From NCBI GenBank assembly GCA_016711085.1, contig JADJTR010000002.1:626001-690000 (forward strand): DNA of 64,000 bases, read 5' to 3'. Positions 8,657 to 17,764 of this stretch are shown one piece after another. Position 1 is the stretch's first letter; each line of letters starts with the position of its first letter. The notes under the pieces were generated by a model, which saw only the letters and a program-made list of their open reading frames with translations, was not told the origin of the DNA and made no database searches. This stretch comes from Phyllobacteriaceae bacterium. GTDB lineage: Bacteria; Pseudomonadota; Alphaproteobacteria; Rhizobiales; Rhizobiaceae. A program made the position numbers and the translations under genes.

Positions 8657-9431
8657 AGCCCAGCGCGGCGAGTCGGGCTTTCGCCGTCGGCGGCATCGGC
8701 GGCGCATCGGGCCGCGCGGCGATTTCGAGCAGGATTTCGTCGCAGACCCGTTCGGTGTCGCCGACGAGGCGCTTCTGGAACTCTTCCTTCGTCAGCCCCG
8801 GCGGAATCGCCGGCAACACCCGCATCTCGATGCGGCCGGGGTGGCGCAGGAATTCGCGACGCGACCAGAACAGCCCTGCCATGTGGGCGACCGGAACGAC
8901 GGGTACGCCGAGGCGCGCATAGAGCTCGACGATGCCGAATTTGTAGGCCGGTTCGGCGCCCGGCGCGCGGCGTGTTCCTTCCGGATAGATGATCAGCTGG
9001 CGGCCGGCTTTCATGCGCTCGAGCGTCTTGGCGACGACATCGCGCAAGGCGCGCGAACGGTCGCCGCGCTTGACCGGAACCATGCGCATCTTGCAGACAT
9101 ACCAGCCGAACAGCGGTATCCACATCAGTTCGCGCTTGAGGATGTAGAGCGCGTCGGGAAGCATGGGCACGAAGGAAAAGGCGTCGAGAAAGGATTGGTG
9201 CTTCGGCGCGAGGATGTAGCTTCCTTGCGGCAGATTCCCGGCCCCGACGATGTCGACCTTGCCGCCGGCGATCTTCTCCAGCAGCCACATGTTGGTGCGG
9301 GCCCAGAATTTCGGCACGTACCAGGCGTAGCGGCGCGGCGCGAGGAAATAGAATGGCGTCCAGAACACCATCAGGGCGACGAGCGCGACATAGAAGACGA
9401 CATTGTAGGCAAGCGAGCGGAGGATCAGCAT
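8646..9431 (-). CDS. plsC: 1-acyl-sn-glycerol-3-phosphate acyltransferase
   Basis: Transfers an acyl chain to lysophosphatidic acid to make phosphatidic acid at the inner membrane. The 261-residue protein has an N-terminal membrane segment (residues 10-30), the acyltransferase HX4D motif in KHQSFLDAF (His78, Asp83), the glycerol-phosphate motif IIYPEGTRR (Glu151) and the downstream PVVPVAHMAG block. Length and motif spacing are normal. It is the last gene of the minus-strand run ftsE-ftsX-ydcF-plsC; the gap to ydcF is 66 bases. A one-gene paralogue with a different acyl specificity cannot be excluded. Confidence 0.92.
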   Translation of the reverse strand: MLILRSLAYNVVFYVALVALMVFWTPFYFLAPRRYAWYVPKFWARTNMWLLEKIAGGKVDIVGAGNLPQGSYILAPKHQSFLDAFSFVPMLPDALYILKRELMWIPLFGWYVCKMRMVPVKRGDRSRALRDVVAKTLERMKAGRQLIIYPEGTRRAPGAEPAYKFGIVELYARLGVPVVPVAHMAGLFWSRREFLRHPGRIEMRVLPAIPPGLTKEEFQKRLVGDTERVCDEILLEIAARPDAPPMPPTAKARLAALGFKP

Positions 9432-9497
9432 TGGCGGTGCCCGTTGGATATGGCGCGACCGTTACACGATGGACCGGCAAAGGCCAATGCACCGCCT

Positions 9498-10160
9498 CTA
9501 TCCGGCGATGCGCGCCTCGGCGACGCCGGTTTCGGCGTCGAAGGCGCCACGAAGGAGCGCGCCGATGTATTTGGCGTATTCGGTGAAAAGGATGCGCGTC
9601 GCATCGCGGTCGCCGAGCCAGTCGAACGGGCCGAACATCGTGTTGACGACCGGATAGGGCAACAGATCGACGTCTTCGACGGCGCGGTGCATTTCGAGCA
9701 GGCTGCGCGGAATGTGGTAGTTGCTGGTGACGACAATGGCGCTGGCATAGCCATGATCGCGCAGCCATTTGGCGCTTTCCTCGGCGTTGCCGATGGTGTC
9801 GAGCGCGGCGCGGTCGATGTCGACGCAGCAGGAAAACAGCGTCGGCGCGGCGCCGTTGGCCTGTTGCAGGTCGGCGCGGTCGGTCACGGGGTTGACGCCG
9901 GAGATGAGCAAACGCTTGCCTTTGCCGGTTTTCAGCAATTCGATCGCCGCCGCGATGCGCTGTTTGCCGCCGGTCAGGACGACGATGCCGTCCGCCTGCG
10001 GCGTCCGTTCCGGAGCGCGCAGGCCGGCGACGTGGGCGGCGAAGGCGAAAAATCCGCCGGCGAAAGCCAGACAGGACATGAGTACAGCCAGGAACACGCC
10101 GCCGGCGACAGCGCGCCAACGGCGTTTGCCCGGTTGATTCGGCGCAAGCGCTTGGTCCAT
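9498..10160 (-). CDS. YdcF/DUF218 family membrane protein
   Basis: A 220-residue protein with a basic N-terminus, one membrane segment (about residues 19-45), and a DUF218/YdcF domain. The domain starts at ADGIVVLTGGKQRIAAAIELL and contains RLLISGVNP, NAEESAKWLRDHG and TSNYHIPRSLLEM, which includes the conserved N-Y-H with upstream S/T. DUF218 proteins such as SanA and ElyC act at the envelope and are implicated in lipid carrier or surface polymer metabolism; the exact reaction is not known. It lies 28 bases after ftsX, in the ftsEX-plsC operon, consistent with an envelope role. Two adjacent cysteines (SCCVD) are unusual but not obviously functional. Confidence 0.85.
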   Translation of the reverse strand: MDQALAPNQPGKRRWRAVAGGVFLAVLMSCLAFAGGFFAFAAHVAGLRAPERTPQADGIVVLTGGKQRIAAAIELLKTGKGKRLLISGVNPVTDRADLQQANGAAPTLFSCCVDIDRAALDTIGNAEESAKWLRDHGYASAIVVTSNYHIPRSLLEMHRAVEDVDLLPYPVVNTMFGPFDWLGDRDATRILFTEYAKYIGALLRGAFDAETGVAEARIAG

Positions 10161-10188
10161 CGCCGAATCCTAATGCCGATTCGCGGCG

Positions 10189-11181
10189 TTATCGAGTCTT
10201 CGGCCGTCCGAATTCGCCGTTTCGCGGTTCACGTCCCGTCAAGCCGGCCAAGTTGGCGTGTGACGGTGACATGGAGGTGACCGCCGTGAGCACGGCGATG
10301 ACGACGATGGCGCCGGCGACGCCGGCGTAGCCGGACCAGCCAACCGAGAAATCGCCGAACAGCGCGATCGCCTGATCGCCTTCGGGCGTGGCGCGGTTGC
10401 GCGCCGCCCACCACGATATCGCGAGAAACAACGCGATGGCGGCGCCGCCGCCGATCACCGCGCCGCGCAGGCCGACAAGCAGGAAATGGCGGCGGAACTC
10501 GGCGGCGATGAACCCGGCCTCGGCCCCGACGAAATGGAGGACTTCGACGATCTGGTCGTTTCCGGCCATAGCGCCGCGGGTGGCGAAAACCACCGTCAGC
10601 ACCGTCGCCGTCATCATCAGGGCCAGGATGGCGAGGCCAATGGCGGTGGTCGTGCGCGCCATGGCGACGAGCCGGTCGACCCAGGCGCGGTGATCGTCCA
10701 GGGCGGCTTCCGGAACCGCCTCGCGCAACGCGGAGGCAAGGGCGGAGAAGTCGGGCGGCGAGGACTCGTCGAGCGTGACGATGACCAGGCGCGGCACCGG
10801 AAGGTCGTTGATGTCCAGTCCCGAGCCGAGCCAGGGCTCCAAAAGGCGGAGCGTTTCCGCCGCATCGACGATTCGGACCCCGGCGACGCCCGGAAAGCCG
10901 ACAATCGCCTGGCGCGCCGCTTCCAGCGCCGCATCCATGTCGAGCCCGTCGCGCGGCGCGATCTGGATCGTGGCTTCGCGGGCAATCTGGCTTTGCCAGG
11001 TCCGGGCCGAGCCCTGAACCAATGAAACCGCGCCGATGGTGATGCACGACAGGAAGGTCATGATCGCGATGACGATGGCGAGCGCCCTGCCGGCGATGTT
11101 GTCTCCCGGCACGATGGACGAGGCGCGCCGCCCGGACTGGCGCGCCGCGTCATCCCGCATCGTCCGGCTGACGTCAGTCAT
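10189..11181 (-). CDS. ftsX: Cell division ABC transporter permease FtsX
   Basis: FtsX is the membrane partner of FtsE and couples the divisome to periplasmic peptidoglycan hydrolases. The 330-residue protein shows the FtsX layout. A cytoplasmic N-terminus is followed by a first membrane segment (ALAIVIAIMTFLSCITIGAV) and then a periplasmic loop of about 100 residues. Three further membrane segments follow, one containing the FtsX/MacB-type ATVLTVVFATRGAM. The start at 11181 is chosen because its ATG overlaps the ftsE stop codon. The frame is open ten codons further upstream, inside ftsE. M23-type amidase activators would be the expected partners, and one M23 peptidase is encoded at the far end of this window. 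Confidence 0.92.
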   Translation of the reverse strand: MTDVSRTMRDDAARQSGRRASSIVPGDNIAGRALAIVIAIMTFLSCITIGAVSLVQGSARTWQSQIAREATIQIAPRDGLDMDAALEAARQAIVGFPGVAGVRIVDAAETLRLLEPWLGSGLDINDLPVPRLVIVTLDESSPPDFSALASALREAVPEAALDDHRAWVDRLVAMARTTTAIGLAILALMMTATVLTVVFATRGAMAGNDQIVEVLHFVGAEAGFIAAEFRRHFLLVGLRGAVIGGGAAIALFLAISWWAARNRATPEGDQAIALFGDFSVGWSGYAGVAGAIVVIAVLTAVTSMSPSHANLAGLTGREPRNGEFGRPKTR

Positions 11182-11833
11182 GGATGTCCACCCGGCCGTC
11201 GGCGAGCACAATGCGGCGCGCGGCGATCTGGTCCATCAGGTGCAGATCGTGGGTGGCGATCACGACGGCGGTGCCGAGGCGGTTCAGTTCGCGAAACAGC
11301 TTCAGCAGCCGCGAGGCCAGCGGCGGATCGACATTGCCGGTCGGCTCGTCGGCGAGCAGCATTTCGGGCTGTTCGATGATGGCGCGGGCGATGGCGGCGC
11401 GCTGCTTTTCGCCGCCGGAAAGCACTGGCGGCAGCACGTTCATGCGGTCGCCAAGGCCGACCCATTTCAACAGATCGACGACATCGGCGCGATAGGAGGC
11501 TTCCTCGCGGCCGCGCACCCGCATCGGCAGGGCGACGTTTTCGTAGGTCGTCATGTGGTCGAGCAGGCGGAAGTCCTGGAAGACAACGCCAATGCGCCGG
11601 CGAAGCAGCGGCAATTCGGCGGCAGGTAACGTTGCCCTGTCCTTGCCGAACACCGTGACAAGCCCCCGCGTCGGCTTCAAGGACAGGAACAGCAGGCGCA
11701 GCAAGGTCGTCTTGCCGGCGCCGGAGGGTCCGGTGAGGAACTGGAACGAACGCGGCTCGACATGAAGGGAAACGTCGCGGAGAATCTCCGGACCCATGCC
11801 GTACCTCAATCCGACATTTTCCAAACGGATCAC
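11174..11833 (-). CDS. ftsE: Cell division ABC transporter ATP-binding protein FtsE
   Basis: A 219-residue ABC ATPase with all catalytic elements: Walker A GPSGAGKTT (residues 35-43), the Q-loop glutamine at 86 in VVFQDFRLL, signature LSGGEKQR (138-145), Walker B LLADEP (159-164) followed by TGNVDP, and the switch histidine in IATHD. The FtsE-specific short length and the overlap with ftsX identify it. It powers FtsX during septal peptidoglycan remodelling. It is the first gene of the minus-strand operon, and a CtrA-type box lies 55 bases before its start, suggesting cell-cycle control. Confidence 0.95.
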   Translation of the reverse strand: MIRLENVGLRYGMGPEILRDVSLHVEPRSFQFLTGPSGAGKTTLLRLLFLSLKPTRGLVTVFGKDRATLPAAELPLLRRRIGVVFQDFRLLDHMTTYENVALPMRVRGREEASYRADVVDLLKWVGLGDRMNVLPPVLSGGEKQRAAIARAIIEQPEMLLADEPTGNVDPPLASRLLKLFRELNRLGTAVVIATHDLHLMDQIAARRIVLADGRVDIHD

Positions 11834-11887
11834 GTCACTCGTCCTGCCGGCGCCTCTGCGTTGTCGGCGACCCTTCCGAAACCATGG

Positions 11888-11902
11888 TTAAGGCGGCGTT
11901 AA
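11888..11902. promoter_or_regulatory. Candidate CtrA box (TTAA-N7-TTAA)
   Basis: In the 160-base gap between ftsE and the divergent operon at 11994, TTAA occurs at 11888-11891 and again at 11899-11902 with exactly seven bases between. This is the full recognition site of the alphaproteobacterial cell-cycle regulator CtrA. TTAA is rare in this GC-rich window. A further half site, TTAACCA, lies at 11944. Direction of control is unknown: ftsE, the divergent operon, or both. Confidence 0.5.
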
Positions 11903-11993
11903 TCGCCTTGTGGCGGCTTTTGCATGGCATTGGTGAAAAAGAGTTAACCAATCTCCATTACCCCGAAACAAACCCGCCGCGAAAGGATGCGCG

Positions 11994-12611
11994 ATGGCGA
12001 ACGATTCCGGCAGCCGCCCGGTCATCGGCGAAATCATCGGCACGCCGTCCGGCATGGCGAATCGCCGGCCGGCCGACGCGGTCGACGCGCATTTCGAAAC
12101 CGTCGCGGCCGACATTTCCCTTCCGCCTTCGCATTTCGCGCCGGAGCGCGGGACGGCGCCGCTCGGCGGCATCGCGTTTCTGGGCGGCGCCGGCGAAACC
12201 GGTGGTTCCGAACGCGGCGGGCCGGCCTTCTGGGTCACCGGATTGCTGGCGGTCGCGGCAGCCTTCTGGTTTTCCGGCGGCCACGCCGCTTTTCTCGGCC
12301 CGAAATCGACTCCGGTCGGCGCCATTCCCGCCGGCTTCGAAATGCTGGATCTGACGTCGCGGGTCGAACGCGTCAACGGGCGCGCGGTCCTGCTGGTCGA
12401 CGGCGCGGTGCAAAATACGGGCATGGCCGCCGCGCCTTCGCCGCGCGTCATCCTCAATGTCGAAAGCGACAATGGCTCGACGACGCGATATCTTCTCGGC
12501 TTCGGTTCGGGATCGCTCGAGCCGGGCGACACGTCATCGTTTTCAAGCCGGCTCGATGCGCCGAAGGGCGGAGTCAAACGCGTTTATGCGACTTTCGAGG
12601 AGACCGAATAA
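11994..12611 (+). CDS. Uncharacterised membrane protein with extracytoplasmic beta domain
   Basis: I do not recognise a named family with certainty. The 205-residue protein has a soluble, proline- and alanine-rich N-terminus of about 78 residues and a single membrane segment (GPAFWVTGLLAVAAAFWFSG, about 80-99). The C-terminal domain looks like the DUF3426/FxLYD type (LDLTSRVERVNGRAVLLVDGAVQNTG, then VILNVESDNG and SFSSRLDAPKGGVKRVYATF). Genes at this position beside ftsE and hpt in related genomes usually encode a zinc-ribbon (MJ0042) plus transmembrane protein; here no CxxC ribbon is present at the N-terminus. It is translationally coupled to hpt by a TAATG overlap. Confidence 0.65.
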   Translation: MANDSGSRPVIGEIIGTPSGMANRRPADAVDAHFETVAADISLPPSHFAPERGTAPLGGIAFLGGAGETGGSERGGPAFWVTGLLAVAAAFWFSGGHAAFLGPKSTPVGAIPAGFEMLDLTSRVERVNGRAVLLVDGAVQNTGMAAAPSPRVILNVESDNGSTTRYLLGFGSGSLEPGDTSSFSSRLDAPKGGVKRVYATFEETE

Positions 12612-13153
12612 TGCCCGTTGTCCGCGGCAAGGCGATTGAAATCCTGTTTTCCGCGTCGGCGATCGCGCGGCGCAACCTCGAGCTGGCCAAGGACATCGCG
12701 GCCCATGATTACACCGACCTGCTGGTCATCGCGATCCTGAAGGGCTCGTTCGTGTTCGCCGCCGATCTGGTGCGCGCCATGCACGATGCGGGCCTTGCGC
12801 CCGAGGTCGAGTTCATCACCATTTCCTCTTACGGCAAGGGCACGACCAGCGGCGAACTCAAGGTGCTGCGCGACATCGACAGCAACCCGAACGGCCGCGA
12901 CGTGCTGTTGATCGACGACATTCTCGAATCGGGCAAGACGCTCAAATTCGCCCGCGACCTGATGATCGGGCGCGGCGCCAAAAACGTCGTCATCGCGACA
13001 TTGCTCGACAAGCGGATGCGCCGGCAGAGCGCCATCGACGCCGATTTCGTGGGCTTCGACTGCCCGGATCATTTCGTTGTCGGCTACGGCATGGATGTCG
13101 GTCATGCCTTTCGCGAATTGCCGTTTGTCGGCGTGGTGACGGGAGACGCCTGA
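12611..13153 (+). CDS. hpt: Hypoxanthine phosphoribosyltransferase
   Basis: A 180-residue purine salvage enzyme that joins hypoxanthine (or guanine) to PRPP. The PRPP-binding motif is clear as DVLLIDDILESGKTL (residues 97-111). Other type I phosphoribosyltransferase features are LKGSFVFAADL (the first loop, residues 43-53), ISSYGKGT (flexible loop) and FVVGYGMD near the C-terminus. The ATG at 12611 overlaps the stop of the preceding membrane protein gene by one base, and the response regulator gene begins two bases after its stop, so the three form a single operon. Confidence 0.93.
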   Translation: MPVVRGKAIEILFSASAIARRNLELAKDIAAHDYTDLLVIAILKGSFVFAADLVRAMHDAGLAPEVEFITISSYGKGTTSGELKVLRDIDSNPNGRDVLLIDDILESGKTLKFARDLMIGRGAKNVVIATLLDKRMRRQSAIDADFVGFDCPDHFVVGYGMDVGHAFRELPFVGVVTGDA

Positions 13154-13154
13154 G

Positions 13155-13529
13155 ATGAGCGGACAGACCCATCGCATCCTCGTGGTCGAGGACGACGAAT
13201 CGGTGCGCGCGCTGGCGGCGCGGGCGCTTTCGGGCGGCGGGCGGATGATCGACACCGCCGCCGACGGCGAAGAAGGGTTGGCCCTAATCGACGCGGCGGC
13301 GGGAGGCTACGATCTGGTCGTTTCCGACATCCGCATGCCGGCGCTCGACGGCATCGCCATGGCCAAGGCGGCGGCGGAGCGCTATCCGGACCTGAAAATC
13401 CTGCTGATGACAGGTTATGCCGAGCAGCGCGAGCGCGCCGCCGATCTGACAAACATCATCATCGACGTGCTTCAGAAGCCGTTCCAGCTGGCGGATTTAC
13501 GCAGCGCCGTCAATTCGGCGCTGGCCTGA
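13155..13529 (+). CDS. cpdR: Single-domain response regulator, CpdR-like
   Basis: The 124-residue product is a stand-alone receiver domain: acidic pair Asp13/Asp14, phosphoacceptor Asp58 in VVSDIRMP, Thr86 in LLMTGYAE and Lys108 in LQKPFQL. There is no output domain. Length, the LMTGYAEQRERAADL stretch and the closing QKPFQLADLRSAV resemble CpdR, which when unphosphorylated directs ClpXP to degrade CtrA and other cell-cycle proteins. Coupling to hpt is seen in related genomes. The CtrA-type box upstream of this operon fits that regulatory circle. Other stand-alone receivers such as DivK are less similar, but the CpdR assignment is by motif resemblance only. Confidence 0.68.
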   Translation: MSGQTHRILVVEDDESVRALAARALSGGGRMIDTAADGEEGLALIDAAAGGYDLVVSDIRMPALDGIAMAKAAAERYPDLKILLMTGYAEQRERAADLTNIIIDVLQKPFQLADLRSAVNSALA

Positions 13530-13533
13530 GCCG

Positions 13534-16100
13534 TCACCGCATGTCGAGCAAACGCTCAAGATAGCTGCGCTCCAGTTCGGGCGACAGCGCGTCGCCGAGC
13601 CGGCGGCGGATGGCTTCGAGGATGCGTCGCGCGCGCTCGGCGTCGAACTCGTCCGGTACGTCGACGCTTTCGCCGAAATCGGGTCCGTCGGTCGCCTCCG
13701 GCCGGCCGAGCGGATCGCGATTGTCGCCATTGCGCTGGCCGCCCGGCTGGGAGCCGCCCTGTTCGCCCTGGCCCATCTGCTGCATCTGGCGCATCATCTC
13801 GGCGGCGCCTCGCCGCATCGCCTCGAGCGCGCGTCCCTGCTCGGAAACGGCGCCGCGCCGTTCGCCCTCGCCCAATGCTTCGCCGGCGCCGTCCATGGCG
13901 TCGCCGGCGTCGCCGAAGCCCTTGCCGGGATCGATGCCCATGCCCTCGAGCTGGTCCATCAGCTGGCCGAATTCGCCGCGCAACTGGCCCTGGCGGTCCT
14001 GCAATTCGCCGAAACCCTCGCCGGGCCTTTCGCCCGAACCCCCGGGATCGTCGCCCTGCCCGCCGGGCATGCGGCCGCCTTGCTGCTCGCCGCCGTCGCC
14101 CTGTCCGCCGTCCTGCCCGCGCTGACCCTGCTGCCCGCCGGGGTTTTCACCGGGCTGTTGCGGACGCCCGTCGGGCGAACGACCCATGCGGTCGGTTTCG
14201 TTCATCAGCTCCTGCTGGCGGCGCATGATTTCGCCGAGCTTGTTCATTTGCTTGCGCATGGGATTCTGCGCCGATTGGCCCTGGCCGTTCTGGCGCCGGC
14301 CGGCCTGCAGGTTCTCCATCATCTCCTGCATCTGCGACAGCAATTCCTTCGCCTTGTCCTTCTGGCCGGATTTGGACAGTTTCTCGATCTGCTCCATCAT
14401 GCGGTCGATATCGTTCTTGCGCATTTCGCGCGCATCGGGATCGCGTTCCGCGGTTTGCGGGTTGCGCTCGGCCTGTTCGGCCAGTTCGCGCAGGAATTTG
14501 TCCATAGCCTTGCGCAATTCGTCCATGAGCTTGGCGATTTCCTCGTCGGAGGCATCGTTTTCGAGCGCGTTCTTCAGGTTCTCCTGCGCCTGGCGCAGCG
14601 CCTTTTCGGCGTCGGACAGATCGCCCTCCTCGATGCCGATGGCGACCGTCCACAAATAATCGACCACGGCGCGCAATTCGTCGTCGGAGCGCGCCATGTC
14701 GAGCCGCGTCATCGCCGTCACCAAGCCGAGATAATGGGCGGCGAGCGGAATGGTGTCGGCCGGCCGGATTGTCATCGCCTCCATCAGGTCGAGGACGCGG
14801 CGCTTCGCATTGGCGTCGAGCGCGATCAGGCGACGCTGCTCGATCAGGGCGCGGGCCAGCGGATTGGTGAAACGGCGCTCCGGCAAGGTCGCCGATTTCG
14901 TTTCCGATCTGCCCGTATTGCCGGCCGCGTCGCGGACCACGAGAGTTACGTCGACGGCGCCGCCGGCGAAGGGGTGTTTGACGAGATCCTTGGTCGATTT
15001 CGCCTTCGGTTCCTTGGCGCCCCTTTTCGGCATGACCAGCGCCATCTCCGGCGCGGCATAGAGCGGGCGGGCGCCCGGCTTGCCGGCTTCGGCGAAGGTC
15101 ATGTCAACCGACCCGCCGGTGGCGCCGTAATCGTCCTCGACTGTGTAGTGCAGTTCGAAAGCGCCATTGACGCCGCGCTTCGGTTCGGCGGCGAAGCGGA
15201 CGACCGGAGCGGTGTCGGGAATGACCGAGAAGGCCCAGCGGCCGATTTCGCGCTCGCCGTCGCGCACCACCCATGCGCCCGCGGCGGCCAGAACATCGGC
15301 AAAGGCGCGGGCAGCCTTTGTCTCCGGCGTGGCGGCGATATCGCGGGCTTCACCCGCGGCCGGAGCGAATTGCAGCGTTTCCGCGCCCGATCCTCCGGTG
15401 AGGCGAAGGGCCAGGTGCTGCCGACCGGCGCGGCGCGGGTCGCGGTTTCGCCGAGCGCCAGCATCACCGGCGGTCGTCGCGTGTAGGCGGGCGGCGTCAG
15501 CCAGGCGTCGATGCGCGGGGCGGGCGCGAGAACAGGCGCCGCGCCGCGCCAGGCGTCGGCGATCGAACCGCCATGCGGACCGAGGGAAAAGGCGAAAGCG
15601 GCGACCAGGCCAAGCGGCGCGAGGGCGCGGAGAGCCCAAGGATCGAAGCGGGGGACGTCGGTGCGCGGCGAATCGGGTTCGACGCCGGCCAGTTTTTCGC
15701 TCATGCGGCGGCGATGTTCGCGCCAAAGCGCATCGGCGAAGGCGCCGCCACCGGGCGCAATGGCGTCGTTCAGCGCGGTCACCGGGGCGTGGGGAAGGGC
15801 GTTGGCTGTTTCGATGCGGCGGTCGATTTCGCCGCCCTCCGGCAGGCGGAAGCGCCGCAGCATGAGCAGCGCCGCAAGCGCCATGGCGGCCATGGCGACA
15901 ACGGCGGCCAGACGCAGGGCGTCGGGGGCCATGCGAAAGAACCCGCTCCAGGCGAGCGCCAGGAAGATCGCCACGACGAGCGCCAGCGGCAAAACCAGCG
16001 GCCAAGCCCGCTCCACAACCATAGACGCGAAAGTCAGGCGACGGGCGCGGCCAAGCGCGCCGGTTCCGTTCTGTCGATTGCGGTCTTGCTGGTCCATCAA
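13534..16100 (-). CDS. TIGR02302/DUF4175 family membrane protein, with a frameshift
   Basis: A large protein of unknown function, about 855 residues when corrected. From ATG 16100 the first third has two membrane segments (WPLVLPLALVVAIFLALAW and AAVVAMAAMALAALLMLRRF) and continues through WLTPPAYTRRPPV. Near 15414 (GG on the plus strand) the frame breaks; restoring one base continues as GSTLALRLTGGSGAETLQF. Then come an Ig-like stretch (VVRFAAEPKRG, LHYTVEDDYGATGG), a helical region, and a long Gln/Gly/Met/Arg-rich low-complexity tail (residues about 570-790). It closes with a conserved RRILEAIRRRLGDALSPELE. The break is probably a sequencing error. It sits between the hpt operon and lysA and runs convergent to the former. 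Confidence 0.82.
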
Positions 16101-16203
16101 GGCTTCCGGTTACGCCGCTTCGGCGCGACATGACAGCGAACTTACCACCAATCGCGGCGAAGGCGAGGCGAAGCGCGAAAACGTGATCTACGCGCGGTAG
16201 CGC

Positions 16204-17469
16204 TCAGAGCCAGTCCGGCACCGAATCGAGGCCGATCAGGGCTTCGATCGACAGGCGTGGCCGCACGACGTGGAAGCGATCACCCGAAACCAGCACTTCG
16301 GGAACAAGCGGGCGGGAATTGTAGGTTCCGGCTTGCACCGCGCCATAGGCGCCGGCGGTCATGACGGCGAGCAGGTCGCCGGGGTTCGGGCGAGGCAGGT
16401 CGCGATCATGACCGAGGAAATCCCCGCTTTCGCAAACCGGTCCGACAATGTCGGCGACGATGCGGGCGTCGCCGGCCTCTGCGAGGCGAACCGGACGAAT
16501 GTCGTGCCACGCGTCATACAGCGTCGGGCGGACCAGATCGTTCATCGCTGCGTCGACGATGATGAAATTCTTCGCGTCGCCGTCCTTAACGTAAAGCGCC
16601 GAAGCGACAAGGATTCCCGCATTGGCGGCGATCAAACGGCCGGGCTCGACGACAATGGCGACATCAAGCCCGCCAAGATGGCGGCGTACGATTTCGGCAT
16701 AGGCCGACGGGTCGGGCGGCGGATCATTGTCGAAACGGTAGGGTACGCCGAGACCGCCGCCGAGATCGACATGCTCTATTGCATGCCCGTCGGCGCGCAG
16801 CGCAATAACCAATTCGGTCAGCAGGCGGAAAGCCTCGTCGAAGGGCTGCAATTCGGTGATCTGGCTGCCGATATGCATGTCGACGCCGGCAACCCGCATG
16901 CCCGGCAACCGCGCGGCGCGGGCGAACACGGCGCGGGCGCGGTCGAATGGAATGCCGAATTTGTCGGCCTTTTTGCCGGTCGAGATCTTCCGGTGGGTTT
17001 TCGAGTCGACATCCGGATTGATGCGCAGGGAAACCGGCGCGGATTTGCCGGCGGCGACGGCGCGCGCCGAGAGCAATTCCAGCTCCGGCTCGGACTCGAC
17101 ATTGAAGCAGTGGATGCCGGCGGCGAGCGCCGCGTCCATCTCGGCCGCCGTCTTGCCGACACCGGAGAACATGATCTTGCCCGCCGGAATGCCAGCGGCG
17201 AGCGCGCGGGCCAATTCGCCGCCCGAAACAACGTCGGCGCCGGCGCCGAGTTTGGCCAGCAGCGTCAGCACCGCCTGGTTGGAATTGGCCTTCATGGCGT
17301 AGCAGACCAGCGTATCCATGCCGGCGAACGAGCGGGAATACACTTCGTAGTGGCGGGTCAGCGTCGCGGCGGAATAGCAATAAAACGGCGTGCCGACCGC
17401 CGCCGCGATCGCGGGCAGTGGGACATTCTCGGCGTGCAACACGCCGTCGCGGTAGTCGAAATGGTTCAC
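16204..17469 (-). CDS. lysA: Diaminopimelate decarboxylase
   Basis: Final step of lysine synthesis, decarboxylating meso-diaminopimelate. The 421-residue protein is a fold-type III PLP enzyme: Schiff-base Lys60 in VCYAMKANSNQAVL, the glycine-rich cofactor phosphate loop in VDLGGGLGVPY, the substrate segment VEPGRLIAANAG, and the cross-subunit active-site cysteine in VGPVCESGDFLG. Length is normal. It lies downstream of argH and lptM on the minus strand, the usual alphaproteobacterial argH-lptM-lysA order; lptM ends 13 bases before its start. lysC, the first enzyme of the same pathway, is also in this window at 51 kb. Confidence 0.95.
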   Translation of the reverse strand: MNHFDYRDGVLHAENVPLPAIAAAVGTPFYCYSAATLTRHYEVYSRSFAGMDTLVCYAMKANSNQAVLTLLAKLGAGADVVSGGELARALAAGIPAGKIMFSGVGKTAAEMDAALAAGIHCFNVESEPELELLSARAVAAGKSAPVSLRINPDVDSKTHRKISTGKKADKFGIPFDRARAVFARAARLPGMRVAGVDMHIGSQITELQPFDEAFRLLTELVIALRADGHAIEHVDLGGGLGVPYRFDNDPPPDPSAYAEIVRRHLGGLDVAIVVEPGRLIAANAGILVASALYVKDGDAKNFIIVDAAMNDLVRPTLYDAWHDIRPVRLAEAGDARIVADIVGPVCESGDFLGHDRDLPRPNPGDLLAVMTAGAYGAVQAGTYNSRPLVPEVLVSGDRFHVVRPRLSIEALIGLDSVPDWL

Positions 17470-17482
17470 GGAATTCGTCCGG

Positions 17483-17695
17483 TCAGTCGATCAGGGCGTC
17501 GAGGATGAAGCGCCGCCGGGGCGCTTCCGCCGGCGCTTCCTCCTCGACCGGCGTTCCGGCTTCCTGGGCCGCCTTGCGTTCTTCCGCCGCCGCTTGCGAC
17601 GGGGTCAACAGGTCGCCTTTGCGGCCGCAAGCCGAAAGCGATGGCAGCGCGAAGGCAATCAGGGCAAAAGCGAGGGCGATGCGGCTGGCGGTCAT
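17483..17695 (-). CDS. lptM: LptM-like small lipoprotein
   Basis: A 70-residue lipoprotein. The signal peptide (MTASRIALAFALIAFALPSLSA) ends in a lipobox LSAC, with Cys23 as the lipidated residue. GRKGDLLTPSQ follows, the conserved segment of the YifL/LptM family, then a short acidic, proline-rich tail. In enterobacteria LptM assists disulfide maturation of the LPS transporter LptD in the outer membrane. Its place between argH and lysA matches the usual neighbourhood. At this size function is inferred mainly from the CGRKGDL signature and context. Confidence 0.85.
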   Translation of the reverse strand: MTASRIALAFALIAFALPSLSACGRKGDLLTPSQAAAEERKAAQEAGTPVEEEAPAEAPRRRFILDALID

Positions 17696-17764
17696 GCGGT
17701 CGGATCCATGGTTCGCGATGGCGTCACACGTCTAGCGCAAATTCGGGCGCGACGCATCCCCGTA

